From: an uncultured Porphyromonadaceae bacterium
GTDB lineage: Bacteria > Bacteroidota > Bacteroidia > Bacteroidales > Muribaculaceae
Assembly: GCA_947649495.1 (NCBI GenBank)
Contig: CANSRU010000004.1
Span: forward strand, 62,001 to 126,000
Length of the DNA: 64,000 nt
Direction of reading: 5' to 3'
Shown: piece by piece, positions 49,539-58,782 of the stretch
How positions within the stretch are numbered: position 1 is the first letter of the stretch
Layout of the letters: every line of letters starts with the position of its first letter
Translations under genes and position numbers: made by a program
The notes under the pieces: model-generated
What the model saw: the letters and a program-made list of their open reading frames with translations, nothing else
Told to the model about the DNA's origin: nothing
Databases searched by the model: none

Positions 49539-50665
49539 ATCACACTCCTTATCGTATTGGCAAATCTGTTTATGCTCTCTTCGGTCAGTGTGGCGTTCAG
49601 GCTTATACGCAGTCTCTCGGTGCCTGGAGGCACAGTGGGTGTGCGTATCGGCAACACTTTGAATCCCTGCTCCTCCAGTCTCCCTGACAGCGCCACTGCC
49701 ATATTGGCGTCGCCTGTTATCACCGGCTGTATATGGCTTGCTGCGGAGCCTGTCCTGATTCCCGATGCTGTGAGGTGCTCATGCAGCAATGCTGATATCT
49801 TCTTCAGATGGGCGCGCTCGTTGTCCATTTTCAGCATTGTGTCGATCATGAACTCTGTCCATGCGCAGTTCATGGGGGGCAGGGCGGTGGAGAATATCAG
49901 GCTGCGCGATTTGTTCACGGCATACTCTTTCAGCGTCCGGTTTGTGACGCAGAATGCTCCGGCCGAGGCTGCCGCTTTGCCGAATGTGCCCACCACCACA
50001 TCTATCAGCTCGAATTTTTCGTGGCTGTGGCACATGCCGAGCCCTCTTTCGCCGCTCACCCCGAATGCGTGGGCCTCGTCCACATATAGCATCACCTTGG
50101 GGTATCGTTCTTTCAGCTGGGTCAGCGCGTCGATGTCGGTGCTGTCACCATCCATGCTGTACACCGATTCCACCGCCACTATTATCCTCTCGTGCCGGTC
50201 GTGTTCCTTGGCTATGATTTTTTCAAGCCGGTTGAAGTCGTTGTGTACAAATCGGGTGAATGGTGCTTTCGATAGTGTTATTCCGTCTATCATGCTTGCG
50301 TGCACCAACTTGTCGGCCACAATGAGTGTGCCCGGTTCCGATGCGAGGGCCGATATCAGGCCGGTGTTGGCATGATATCCGCTGTTGAACAGCAACGCCG
50401 GCTTGGAGTATAGGTTTTCTAACTTGTCCTCAAGTTTCAGATATGTGTCCTGATTCGAAGCCAACAGTCTGGATGCTACGGCGGTCATGGCCATTCTGCG
50501 GTTGGCTTCGTCGGCTAAAAACAGCTCCTGGAGGTCGGTGCGGTGCGCCAGCCCGAGATAGTCGTTGCTCGTCATGTCCACCACCTCCGCGGGGTCGAAC
50601 CCCTGAGGTATGTGGCGCAGATTGCCGCTCTTCTGCAGCTCCTCGAGTGTGTTGCGGTAGCTCAT
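49535..50665 (-). CDS. bioF: 8-amino-7-oxononanoate synthase
   Basis: The 376-residue PLP enzyme condenses pimeloyl-ACP with L-alanine. Its fold type I signatures are present: SNDYLGLAHR (about 33-42), LLFNSGYHANTGLISAL (about 94-110), VYSMDGD (about 171), YVDEAHAFGVSGERG (PLP-binding Asp, about 198) and the catalytic Lys in VGTFGKAAAS (about 230). It lies between bioA (1-base gap) and bioGC (4-base overlap), a tight operon. Confidence 0.92.
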   Translation of the reverse strand: MSYRNTLEELQKSGNLRHIPQGFDPAEVVDMTSNDYLGLAHRTDLQELFLADEANRRMAMTAVASRLLASNQDTYLKLEDKLENLYSKPALLFNSGYHANTGLISALASEPGTLIVADKLVHASMIDGITLSKAPFTRFVHNDFNRLEKIIAKEHDRHERIIVAVESVYSMDGDSTDIDALTQLKERYPKVMLYVDEAHAFGVSGERGLGMCHSHEKFELIDVVVGTFGKAAASAGAFCVTNRTLKEYAVNKSRSLIFSTALPPMNCAWTEFMIDTMLKMDNERAHLKKISALLHEHLTASGIRTGSAASHIQPVITGDANMAVALSGRLEEQGFKVLPIRTPTVPPGTERLRISLNATLTEESINRFANTIRSVI

Positions 50666-50666
50666 G

Positions 50667-51962
50667 CTATCCCTCCTTTATTATTTCGAGCATTCTGGTG
50701 GCCAGTGTGGTCAGCTCCTCGTCGCTTATTATATATGGTGGCATTATGTACACGAGCCGCCCGAACGGACGCACCCAGATGCCCGCTTCCACGCAGCGGC
50801 GTTGGAACTCGGCCATGTTTACAGGCTCTTTCATCTCCACCACGCCTATCGAGCCTAACACTCTCACCTCTTTTACCGCCTCAAGTTTGTCGGCGGGCGA
50901 AAGCAGATGCTTGAGCATGCTTTCTATGTGGGCCACCCGCGCCGTCATCTCTTGCGAGTTGAGAATCTGGAGCGATTTTATGGCAATGGCGCATGCCAGC
51001 GGATTGGCCATGAACGTAGGTCCATGCATCATCACTCCGGCCTCGCCGCGCGATATGGTGTCGGCCACATCCTTGGTGGTGAGCACAGCGCTCATTGTCA
51101 GGTAGCCTGCTGTCAGGCCTTTGCCTATGCACATTATGTCAGGCTTCACCCCGGCATGCTCCCATGCGAATTTGCGTCCGGTGCGCCAGAATCCGGTGGC
51201 TATCTCATCGAATATCAGATACACTCCATATTTGTCGCACAGCCGTCTGGCCTCCACGAGGTATTGCGGATGATAGAAGTACATCCCTCCCGCTCCCTGC
51301 ACCACAGGTTCGAGTATCAGGGCAGCTATCTCGTCGTTGTGCTCAGCGAGCGTGCGCTCGAGCTCATCCATGGTCTCCGGCTTCCATTCCGCGCCGAAAG
51401 GGGTGCGGGGCTGCTCCACGAAATATCTTATGGGGAGAGCCGTTCCGAAGGCTCCGTGCATGCCCGTCACCGGGTCGCACACGCTCATTGCGTTCCATGT
51501 GTCGCCATGGTAGCCTGAGCGGATGGTCACGAAGTTTGTCTTTTTGTGCGACCCGCTTCTGCTCACCGCGGCCTGCACGGCCATCTTCATTGCCACTTCC
51601 ACAGCCACCGAGCCCGAGTCGGCATAGAATATATTGTGCATGTTGTCGGGTGCTGCCTCAAGAAGCATCTTGCCGAGCTCTATCGCCGGGTCGTGCGTCA
51701 GTCCGCCGAACATCACGTGCGACATCTTGCTCACCTGTTCGGCTATGGCCTGGTTTATCTCGCTGTTGTTGTAGCCATGTATCACGCACCACCACGACGA
51801 CATGCCGTCTATAAGCTCGCGGCCGTCGGCCAATCGCAGTTTGCATCCCTCGGCCGATACCACTTTATATGTCGGCAGCGGGTCTATTGTGGAGGTGTAG
51901 GGGTGCCAGAGATGTTCCCGGTCCCATTCGTCGTGTACGTTATTATATATGTCGTTTGACAT
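50667..51962 (-). CDS. bioA: Adenosylmethionine-8-amino-7-oxononanoate aminotransferase
   Basis: The 431-residue class III PLP aminotransferase makes 7,8-diaminopelargonate using SAM as amino donor. Signatures: EHLWHPYTS near the N-terminus, [14 protein letters not shown] (substrate Trp residues), [16 protein letters not shown] written here as [25 protein letters not shown] (PLP Asp) and [11 protein letters not shown] (catalytic Lys). It is the first gene of bioA-bioF-bioGC. bioB and bioD are not in the operon or window. Confidence 0.93.
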   Translation of the reverse strand: MSNDIYNNVHDEWDREHLWHPYTSTIDPLPTYKVVSAEGCKLRLADGRELIDGMSSWWCVIHGYNNSEINQAIAEQVSKMSHVMFGGLTHDPAIELGKMLLEAAPDNMHNIFYADSGSVAVEVAMKMAVQAAVSRSGSHKKTNFVTIRSGYHGDTWNAMSVCDPVTGMHGAFGTALPIRYFVEQPRTPFGAEWKPETMDELERTLAEHNDEIAALILEPVVQGAGGMYFYHPQYLVEARRLCDKYGVYLIFDEIATGFWRTGRKFAWEHAGVKPDIMCIGKGLTAGYLTMSAVLTTKDVADTISRGEAGVMMHGPTFMANPLACAIAIKSLQILNSQEMTARVAHIESMLKHLLSPADKLEAVKEVRVLGSIGVVEMKEPVNMAEFQRRCVEAGIWVRPFGRLVYIMPPYIISDEELTTLATRMLEIIKEG

Positions 51963-51990
51963 TTGTAGTCTCTCTTTATTGATGCGGATG

Positions 51991-51998
51991 CAAAATTA
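51991..51998 (-). promoter_or_regulatory. -7 box of the biotin operon
   Basis: The complement of CAAAATTA is TAATTTTG, 28 bases before the bioA start. A TTG (complement of 52013-52015) sits only 14 bases upstream, closer than usual. Confidence 0.55.
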
Positions 51999-52203
51999 CA
52001 AAAAAAATCGGCCAACTTATCCCCGCATATATTAAATCGGGTCATCAGCTCCCGGTCTATAGCTTCGGTTGTGGCGATATATCTATGTTGTAACTCTTCT
52101 GATGGTTGGTCGTGAAAAAAAAGTTTTGGATTATAAGTGGCTGATAAATATGTTGTAAGGTGTGTGGTGTGAAAAAGTGTCTCAAAAAATGTTGCTATAA
52201 TTT

Positions 52204-52233
52204 TTGGTGGATTGAAAATTATGCGTACCTTTG
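52204..52233 (+). promoter_or_regulatory. Promoter of the tRNA cluster
   Basis: TTG (52204-52206), 19-base spacer, TACCTTTG (52226-52233); the first tRNA starts 33 bases later. Confidence 0.75.
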
Positions 52234-52266
52234 CATCGCAAAAGCAAAAACGCTGCTTGCACCAAC

Positions 52267-52339
52267 GCGAAAATAGCTCAGTTGGTAGAGCACAACCTTG
52301 CCAAGGTTGGGGTCGCGGGTTCGAGTCCCGTTTTTCGCT
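52267..52339 (+). tRNA. tRNA-Gly (GCC), copy 1
   Basis: The 73-base cloverleaf has acceptor GCGAAAA/TTTTCGC, D arm GCTC...GAGC, anticodon stem CAACC/GGTTG with loop TTGCCAA (anticodon GCC), and T arm with GTTCGAGTC. The 3' CCA is not encoded. Confidence 0.95.
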
Positions 52340-52399
52340 CAAAGAAGAGAACTTTGAAATAACGCCGCTGTTGATTGAACCGAAAAATCATCAACTAAT

Positions 52400-52472
52400 G
52401 CGAAAATAGCTCAGTTGGTAGAGCACAACCTTGCCAAGGTTGGGGTCGCGGGTTCGAGTCCCGTTTTTCGCT
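52400..52472 (+). tRNA. tRNA-Gly (GCC), copy 2
   Basis: Identical over all 73 bases to the copy at 52267-52339, with different flanking sequence on both sides. Anticodon GCC; CCA not encoded. Confidence 0.95.
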
Positions 52473-52505
52473 CAAATTCCCTGGTTCACTTTTCAGCGGA
52501 TAAAT

Positions 52506-52589
52506 GTCCGGATGGCGGAATTGGTAGACGCGCTACTTTGAGGGGGTAGTGAGCTTTCGCTCGTGTGAGTTCGAGTCTCATTTCGGACA
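52506..52589 (+). tRNA. tRNA-Leu (GAG)
   Basis: An 84-base class II tRNA: acceptor GTCCGGA/TTCGGAC (one G-T pair), anticodon stem CTACT/GGTAG with loop TTGAGGG (anticodon GAG), a long variable arm GAGCTTTCGCTC and T loop GTTCGAGTC. The 3' CCA is not encoded. Confidence 0.94.
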
Positions 52590-52593
52590 CTTG

Positions 52594-52633
52594 AAAAGTC
52601 TGCAAGCATTAAATGTTTGCAGACTTTTTTTGT
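52594..52633 (+). terminator. Terminator of the tRNA cluster
   Basis: A 16-bp stem (AAAAGTCTGCAAGCAT at 52594-52609, partner at 52613-52628 with one G-T pair) followed by further Ts. Confidence 0.85.
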
Positions 52634-52683
52634 TTTCAGCGTCTGTCTCCACTCCCACCAACCAGAAATATCTACAGACCCTT

Positions 52684-53751
52684 TTATTGGGTCAAAAACA
52701 CTCTCCAGCTGCCATCTTTCTCGCTGCGCTCTACATATTTTTTAGAAATCAGTTGATCAAGCAATTTCTGTACAGCTGTGATGCTGATGCCGGTTTCTTT
52801 TTGCATATCTGCGAGTGTCAGTGTGGGCTGTGTTTCCATAGCATTTAGGATTTTAGTATAATTTGGGGTGCGGAATTTAATCTGTTCGCCGTCATACCAC
52901 CAAATATTATCATTTCGCTCACTTATGAATAGTACGTCGTTATATACCTCTGTAGCTATCAATTTATTAAAATATTTCATAAATGGACGTATGTCTTTGA
53001 TATCTGCGTGGGCACCATCACTTGGCATCGGACCAACTACAAGATCCGACTGATGTAAGGCTTCAAGATATTTGCTCTTTTCACGGCTGCGAACCACTAT
53101 CATAGGATAATTATGCCTTGTTAAAATATAATTAACCATCAATCTTGCAATTCGCCCATTGCCGTCTTCAAAAGGATGAATACGTATATAGCGGTAGTGG
53201 AATAGGGCCGCCAGCTCCACTGGTGACAATTTACCTTCCCGTTCTGCCATGTTATACCAGTCAACTAAGTCAGACATAAAACCGGGTGTCTCCTCTGGGG
53301 TGGCATACTCAAAGCGGTCGCCGTATCGAGTGATTACACTATTGGGTCTCGTCTTATATTGGCCGGCATGTATCACATAGCTCGTCTGCATGCCTCCTGG
53401 TAAATTTCTATAAACGGTATAATCCTCGCGTAACAGTGTTTTATGTAATGTGCGAATAAAATTCTGGGTCAATGGAATGTCTTTCATTGTAGCCTCCTCC
53501 ATCATCATCCGCAAACCTACGTTACTCGCCGTCATTTCCTCCACATCACGCACGTCAGCCTCTCCAATCACCTTACCAAACAATAATAGTATTTCTGTTT
53601 GCCCATAAGTTAATGTATTACCTTCAATGTGATTGCTATTGTAATTGAAGTCAACGGTAAAACGGCGACTAAGTCTTACCCTGTCTTTTTCGGAAAGAGG
53701 TTGTATGTTTTGCCAGGCTTCAAGAGCCTTTTTTATATTCAGATACTTCAT
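52684..53751 (-). CDS. Fic-domain protein, probable self-inhibited AMP transferase
   Basis: The 355-residue protein starts at 53751 (MKYLNIKKALEAW). An N-terminal inhibitory motif SNHIEG (S39-G44) fits the class II consensus [S/T]xxxE[G/N], where the Glu blocks ATP. The Fic core HPFEDGNGR (192-200) has all catalytic residues. The C-terminus (about 285-355) is a winged helix (LADMQKETGISITAVQKLLDQLISKKYVERS). Fic proteins AMPylate targets, and many such wHTH-Fic proteins bind DNA or self-regulate. The coding sequence is visibly more A/T-rich than its neighbours and sits directly beside a tRNA cluster, both hints of horizontal acquisition. No antitoxin gene is adjacent; the inhibitory helix is built in. 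Confidence 0.88.
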   Translation of the reverse strand: MKYLNIKKALEAWQNIQPLSEKDRVRLSRRFTVDFNYNSNHIEGNTLTYGQTEILLLFGKVIGEADVRDVEEMTASNVGLRMMMEEATMKDIPLTQNFIRTLHKTLLREDYTVYRNLPGGMQTSYVIHAGQYKTRPNSVITRYGDRFEYATPEETPGFMSDLVDWYNMAEREGKLSPVELAALFHYRYIRIHPFEDGNGRIARLMVNYILTRHNYPMIVVRSREKSKYLEALHQSDLVVGPMPSDGAHADIKDIRPFMKYFNKLIATEVYNDVLFISERNDNIWWYDGEQIKFRTPNYTKILNAMETQPTLTLADMQKETGISITAVQKLLDQLISKKYVERSEKDGSWRVFLTQ

Positions 53752-54055
53752 ATAGGTCTTTTGGATTAATACCGCAAATATACGGAAAAAGTTTTTAAAA
53801 AGGTTATATGATTGCAACCTTTTGAGAGGAATTTTATAATCATAGAGGTGGAAACTTTGTCTTGGAAACGTGCTAATGGGATGAGGTCAGACCCCTTGGA
53901 AACGTGGTTTTGATAATACTCCAGACTGCTTGGATTTGTATCTAAACGCTGTATTTTTCGTTCCTATATAATATAAGTAGGCGCTAAAGGTTAAAATAAA
54001 TTAATTTGTTTTGCCTACCTTTAAAATATACCTATATTGCAAAAAAATACACACC
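53752..54055. other. Intergenic region between fic and the C25 protease
   Basis: These 304 A/T-rich bases separate divergent genes. They contain the fic -7 box and a 12-base direct repeat (CTTGGAAACGTG at 53861 and 53895). Nearer the protease is a weak TACCTTTA (54016-54023). No reading frame or strong hairpin is convincing. Confidence 0.6.
53775..53782 (-). promoter_or_regulatory. -7 box of fic
   Basis: The complement of CAAATATA is TATATTTG, 23 bases upstream of the start codon. No TTG at the expected spacing. Confidence 0.5.
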
Positions 54056-56536
54056 ATGAAAAAGTTTCTTGCTATATCGGGATGCTGTCTGTTGATGTTG
54101 AGTGCTTATTCTGCAACTATCTGTACTACGGTTATCGATGCTTCAACCGGTGCGTTCAAAACCGTTGCTGCAAGGCCATCTGTAGATAAATCTGTGGAAA
54201 AGACCGCCGACGGTATTGTTGTGACTTACAATATCCCGGCTTATTCAGCAATAAAAGAGTCTGATAGCGGTGCCTACCGTCTGTATGCCGATGGCTTTTC
54301 GCCGTCGTATCTTCCCGGCTACCCCGCGCTGCTTTCCCGCATGGACATCTATCCCGTGCCTGTTGGTTGCCGGGCTACCGTTTCCATTCTGGATGGCGCA
54401 TACAGGGAGATTGACCTCTCGCTCGCGCCGTCATTGCCATTGGCAGCCATATCCGACACAAGTTCACTGACTTACAATCCCGCACCTATCTCACCTTATA
54501 GTGGCTATACCCCCGCTTTGGTGCTCGAGGAGTTGCCATCCGGACGTCACCGTGGAGTGGATATGGCAAGAATCAGGATATCCCCGCTCCAATATAATCA
54601 CGAGGAGGGGAAACTTCGTGTTTATTCCCGATTGAGCTATAAAATCACCTATTCATCGGTCAAGGGTGCCTATGCACCTATGTCGCTTACCTCCGATTTG
54701 GCCACGGCTTATATGGAACCCGGCTCGATGTTCTGTCCCACCCCATCGTCGGCACCATCTGCGGAAACTGTGCTTGATACCTCCCGGGGATATCTGATAT
54801 TGACTGTCCCAGGTCTGGCTGATGCACTAAGGACGTTTGTGGAGTGGAAACGGCTTCTCGGTTTCGATGTCAAGGTGGTGTCGCGCGACGGATGGACTTC
54901 TCAGGATGTAATGGATACTGTCAAATCGGAATATCAAAAAGACATGGGGCTGATGTACCTGCTTATTGTCGGCAATCATGATCTTGTGCCGGCCTGTGTG
55001 TCTAATATCAAGTACTACGACGATGATAACATACCCGATTCCATGCACACCCACATCACCGATTTGCCATACGGATGCATGGATGGCGCTAACGATGACA
55101 TTCCCGACATTTATCGTGGCCGGTGGCCGGTCAGCGACTACTATGATGTCGAGGCTATTGCCAACAAGGTAATGTGGTATGAACAGCAGCCGCCACTTAG
55201 CAAATCTTTCTATAACAATGGTGTGCATTGCGCATATTTTCAGCATCCTACTCAATATAAGAGTACAGACCATTATGGAATGGAGCGTGGCGCATTCATA
55301 TATATATCGGAACAGATACGTGATTATATGCAGGCGTGTCATGGAAAATCCATAAGCCGTATATATTGGGAAGACCCGCAATTCAAAAGAATAGATCCAT
55401 ATCAATGGAATCGGACTGGATTTGCTAATGGAAGTTTCATACCGCAGGATGTGTTGGATGAGATAGCCCGCAATCAGACTTTTGATGATTTCTTTAATGA
55501 GATAAACAATGGCCGTTTTTATGCTCTCTACCGTGGCCATGGTGGGGTCTCTCACCTCGACAGCAGGGTTGACGGTCCCAATTTTGACTTTGGTATGATA
55601 AACCGATTGGACAATGCTGAATGGCAACCGCTATTTTTTAGCCTTACATGTCTTACCGGAAAATTTGACGAGGATTGTTTTGCTGGTCGCATGCTTAGTG
55701 CTCAGGCCGGAGGTGCCATAGGGGTCTATGCATCATCGCATAGTAGCTATTCCGGCCCGAACGATATGCTTGCTGCCACTCTGTTCAATGCCATCTGGCC
55801 TCGGCCGGGATTTGTCCATAATACTCCATACGACGCATCGCAGTACGACTTTGATTCAATACCGGCCTGTCGGTTAGGACAGATTCTTGATATCGGCGTG
55901 CTTAAAATGTCAGAATATTACCAACAAGGTAACATGGCCGGCAATTTGGTTGCGAATCGAACATATACAGCCGAGACCACACACTGTTTCGGCGACCCGT
56001 CAATGATGTTTACCACCGAGCTTCCCGTGGAGTTTGAGCGTGCCGCTGTCTATTCCGATTCTCTTGGCTTGCATGTTGACCTTGGTGGCGAGATGGCCTA
56101 TATTTCATTTTACGACCAACAGGCGGCGGCCAACATACGCTATTGGGGCTCAAAAGCCGACTATCCTACTACCAATCCCGACAGGGTGAGTGTATGCATC
56201 TCCGGCCACAATCGTATTCCATATATGATTTATGGTGAAGGCTTTTCCGAAAATGGAATTATTCTTGAGGGGGAGCGTATGTATGCCATCACTTCGTTAT
56301 ACGACCGTCACGATTCTACCATTGGCGTAGGCTACAGTATCAAGGGCTCATACAGAGATGCGTATATTCTGGTGGTGGATATGATGAACAACCGTTTTGT
56401 AGCCAATGTGCCATGCACAGAACCTGAAGCCACTATCGGAATCCATGTGCCCTACGGAGTTTATGCGGTGTCGCTGATGATCAACGGTTATCCGGCGCAC
56501 ACAAAGAAAATATTGGTTTCACATTTAGACAGATAA
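54056..56536 (+). CDS. Gingipain-type (C25) cysteine protease with T9SS-like C-terminus
   Basis: The protein has about 826 residues. I start it at ATG 54056 (MKKFLAISGCC); a longer frame from a TTG lacks a proper signal peptide. After the signal peptide (ending AYSA) comes a propeptide-like region (to about 235). The caspase-fold C25 domain follows, with catalytic His495 (YRGHGGVSH) and Cys532 (LTCLTG), and supporting strands YLLIVGNHDLVP and GAIGVYASSH. The end (about 760-826; YILVVDMMNNRFVAN, YGVYAVSLMINGYPAHTKKILVS) resembles a type A T9SS sorting domain. Gingipains are secreted endopeptidases of Porphyromonas; specificity here is unknown. The BspA-like gene follows after 3 bases. Confidence 0.85.
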   Translation: MKKFLAISGCCLLMLSAYSATICTTVIDASTGAFKTVAARPSVDKSVEKTADGIVVTYNIPAYSAIKESDSGAYRLYADGFSPSYLPGYPALLSRMDIYPVPVGCRATVSILDGAYREIDLSLAPSLPLAAISDTSSLTYNPAPISPYSGYTPALVLEELPSGRHRGVDMARIRISPLQYNHEEGKLRVYSRLSYKITYSSVKGAYAPMSLTSDLATAYMEPGSMFCPTPSSAPSAETVLDTSRGYLILTVPGLADALRTFVEWKRLLGFDVKVVSRDGWTSQDVMDTVKSEYQKDMGLMYLLIVGNHDLVPACVSNIKYYDDDNIPDSMHTHITDLPYGCMDGANDDIPDIYRGRWPVSDYYDVEAIANKVMWYEQQPPLSKSFYNNGVHCAYFQHPTQYKSTDHYGMERGAFIYISEQIRDYMQACHGKSISRIYWEDPQFKRIDPYQWNRTGFANGSFIPQDVLDEIARNQTFDDFFNEINNGRFYALYRGHGGVSHLDSRVDGPNFDFGMINRLDNAEWQPLFFSLTCLTGKFDEDCFAGRMLSAQAGGAIGVYASSHSSYSGPNDMLAATLFNAIWPRPGFVHNTPYDASQYDFDSIPACRLGQILDIGVLKMSEYYQQGNMAGNLVANRTYTAETTHCFGDPSMMFTTELPVEFERAAVYSDSLGLHVDLGGEMAYISFYDQQAAANIRYWGSKADYPTTNPDRVSVCISGHNRIPYMIYGEGFSENGIILEGERMYAITSLYDRHDSTIGVGYSIKGSYRDAYILVVDMMNNRFVANVPCTEPEATIGIHVPYGVYAVSLMINGYPAHTKKILVSHLDR

Positions 56537-56539
56537 TCC

Positions 56540-57838
56540 ATGGACAAACGAAATTTTACCGCATCAGTTTTCTTGTTATGTTCAGTTATCGTCTGGTCAG
56601 GCGATTATTATAGACGAGATGTGTTCAAGGTCGGCGATTTATGGTACGAACCCTGGACTATATTTGAGGATTCCGACAGTGTATACAAGGTCTCAGTGAC
56701 TTACAACCGTGACTTGTTCAAAGCACCATCACTTAATGATTATGAGTTGTACACTCATGTTGAGGTGCCTGCAACGGTAGAGCACAACGATACCGTGTAC
56801 ATTGTTGCTGATATAGGCTGGGGGGCGTTCCGCAATTGCATCTCTTTGGAGTCCATAACTCTGCCCAACACATGTACCAGTATCTCTCAGGAAGGATTCA
56901 CTCAATGCCGCAATCTGCGGAGCATAGAATTCCCTGAATGTTTTAAAGGATATGGTTCTTATGCTTTCAGTGGAACAGGTATCACTGAACTGGTGTTACC
57001 TGATTCCGTAGACGGTTTTGATGTTTCGAGGGCAGTGGATATAACGTTCGGCGACAATATCCCTGATGTGTCCCCAAGGTATATGCCACGTTTTTATGGA
57101 TATGTTACCCCTGGCGACGTGTCGACATTCCGTGCCCATGAAATGGAGACATTAATTCTTCCCAAGTCGCATTTCGCTATGTTTGTCAAGGCGTTTGACC
57201 GCTGTAAGTACGGTCGCGTTGTGTTGCCCGACATTCCATCCTTATTTTCTGAGGACGGAGCATTCTACAAATGTCAGATAGGTGAGTTTGTGTCAATGGG
57301 TAAGGTTCCCCCGGAGTTTGAGGATGCGGATATAAATGTAGATAAGGCTCCATTTTTTATATATCCGGAGGATACTGTCTCGGTACAATCGTCGGTACTT
57401 GCGGTTTCGTCACAGTCCCCAAGAAGCAGGCATACTTGGCCTCCGACCCCCGAGACATATCCCACCGGAATGTTCGACAGCTACGAGGGTCTTACGCTCG
57501 TTGTCCCGGCCGGCAGCGAGGACGCTTACCGCGCAGCGCCTGTTTGGTGTGAGTTCCCCACCATCAAGGGAGTGGATAACATCGACGAATATATACGCAC
57601 ACCCTTTGCGTCCATCGGCGATACCCTTGCCGACTGTGAGCCTGAGTTCCGTGTGGAAAGTAATGGCAGTGGTGTTACCATAACGGCCGGTCGCGATGTC
57701 ACCGTGACGGTTTGTACTGTTATGGGGCAGACAGTACTGCATCGACAGCTCTCCGCCCACCGGTCATTGCACCTTGCCCTCACCCCCGGCTTCTACATAA
57801 TAAAAGGCTCATCGACCGTAGTGAAAACGAAAGTCTGA
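56540..57838 (+). CDS. BspA-like leucine-rich repeat surface protein with T9SS-like C-terminus
   Basis: The 432-residue protein has a short N-terminal hydrophobic segment (SVFLLCSVIVWSG, about 9-21) that could be a signal peptide. Next are LRR_5/BspA-type repeats (about 85-170: IGWGAFRNCISLESITLPNTCTSISQEGFTQCRNLRSIEFP). A less regular middle follows, and the C-terminus (about 370-432) resembles a T9SS type A domain (VTVTVCTVMGQTVLHRQL, LTPGFYIIKG, VVKTKV). BspA-like proteins bind host fibronectin or other bacteria. It lies 3 bases after the C25 protease, so the two are probably co-secreted. The repeat region is short compared with typical BspA proteins. Confidence 0.75.
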   Translation: MDKRNFTASVFLLCSVIVWSGDYYRRDVFKVGDLWYEPWTIFEDSDSVYKVSVTYNRDLFKAPSLNDYELYTHVEVPATVEHNDTVYIVADIGWGAFRNCISLESITLPNTCTSISQEGFTQCRNLRSIEFPECFKGYGSYAFSGTGITELVLPDSVDGFDVSRAVDITFGDNIPDVSPRYMPRFYGYVTPGDVSTFRAHEMETLILPKSHFAMFVKAFDRCKYGRVVLPDIPSLFSEDGAFYKCQIGEFVSMGKVPPEFEDADINVDKAPFFIYPEDTVSVQSSVLAVSSQSPRSRHTWPPTPETYPTGMFDSYEGLTLVVPAGSEDAYRAAPVWCEFPTIKGVDNIDEYIRTPFASIGDTLADCEPEFRVESNGSGVTITAGRDVTVTVCTVMGQTVLHRQLSAHRSLHLALTPGFYIIKGSSTVVKTKV

Positions 57839-57841
57839 TTC

Positions 57842-58750
57842 TTATTCAGTAGCCGTGATGTCGGCCGGGAGTACAGGCATTGCTCCGTGTTGGGTACACA
57901 CGTAAGCCGATGTGGCCACAGCCTTACGGTGGGATTCGGTCACACTTTTGCCTTTGAGTAGGTTGGCCACAAAGGCTGCGGTAAAGGAATCGCCTGCACC
58001 TACGGTGTCGGCAACGGTTACTTTCGGTGTCGGTTGAAACGACACTTCACCGGGTGTGAATACGTAGCTGCCGTTAGTGCCGCATGTCAGTATAAGCATT
58101 GACAGACCGTATCGCTCTACCAGTTCCATGCATCGTTTCTGCATATCCGCACCTTCAAGACTGAACATTTCACTTACGGCTTCGAGTTCTTCATCGTTTA
58201 TCTTCAGTATGTTGCAGGAACGCATGGCTTCATCCAGAATCTCGCGGCTGTAGAAGTTCTGACGCAAATTTATGTCAAACACCACAAGCGGATTGTTTTC
58301 CTTCGGAATGGCCTTGAGAAAACGGTGTATGGTGTCGCGCGACACTCCGTTGCGTTGGGCAAGCGAACCGAAGCATACGGCTCGGGTGCGTCTGGCCAAC
58401 GATTCAAGGCGGTCGGTGTATGGGATATTGTCCCATGCCACATTCTCCCTGATGTCATATTGAGGAATGCCGCATCGGTCCACCTCTACCTGCACAGTTC
58501 CTGTGGGGTGTTCCACAGTCTCAATCAGATGTTTCACTCCATTGCGGTTGAAGGTGTCCAATAATTCCTTTCCGAGAGGGTCGGCACCCACTGCGCTCAC
58601 TGCGCAACTGTCGAGCCCGAACTGCGATACATGGTAGGCGAAGTTGGCCGGGGCGCCACCTATCTTCTTGCCATCAGGAAGCACATCCCATAGTGCCTCA
58701 CCCATGCCCACCACTATATTGCTGCAACTGTCTGTGTTCATAATGCTCAT
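57842..58750 (-). CDS. PfkB-family sugar kinase, fructokinase-like
   Basis: The protein has about 302 residues from 58750 (MSIMNTDSCSNIVVG); 58741 is an alternative start. A longer frame upstream crosses the promoter. Signatures of the ribokinase/PfkB family are present: MGEALWDVLPDGKKIGGAPANFAYHV (N-terminal, 'GGxxxN'), FDINLRQNFYS, LKINDEELE and the C-terminal DTVGAGDSFTAAFVA with the catalytic Asp. It phosphorylates a sugar at the expense of ATP; fructose is likely but unproven. It converges with the LRR gene (3-base gap) and is divergent from the glycosylase gene, sharing a mirror-image promoter. Confidence 0.86.
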   Translation of the reverse strand: MSIMNTDSCSNIVVGMGEALWDVLPDGKKIGGAPANFAYHVSQFGLDSCAVSAVGADPLGKELLDTFNRNGVKHLIETVEHPTGTVQVEVDRCGIPQYDIRENVAWDNIPYTDRLESLARRTRAVCFGSLAQRNGVSRDTIHRFLKAIPKENNPLVVFDINLRQNFYSREILDEAMRSCNILKINDEELEAVSEMFSLEGADMQKRCMELVERYGLSMLILTCGTNGSYVFTPGEVSFQPTPKVTVADTVGAGDSFTAAFVANLLKGKSVTESHRKAVATSAYVCTQHGAMPVLPADITATE

Positions 58751-58782
58751 AATGTTTTTTAGTACATAATGCATCTTATGCA

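Larger units (their letters stand above)
51963..52266. other. Intergenic region between bioA and the tRNA cluster
   Basis: These 304 bases hold the bioA -7 box near one end and the tRNA promoter near the other. The A/T-rich middle (about 52015-52200) contains no convincing reading frame or strong hairpin. I see no BirA-type palindrome that I could support. Confidence 0.7.

Noticed and set aside
49194-50375. Long plus-strand open frame (393 codons) opposite bioGC/bioF
   Set aside because: It crosses two well-supported genes and its translation is a typical antisense composition rich in Ser, Cys and Arg.
51884-52342. Minus-strand frame ending in the first tRNA-Gly gene
   Set aside because: Its start lies in the complement of the tRNA (a familiar false 'SEKRDSNPRP' peptide) and it overlaps bioA.
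53861-53906. 12-base direct repeat CTTGGAAACGTG (53861 and 53895)
   Set aside because: Only two short copies and no third spacing-regular unit, so not a CRISPR or tandem array. It could be a chance repeat or a minor protein site.
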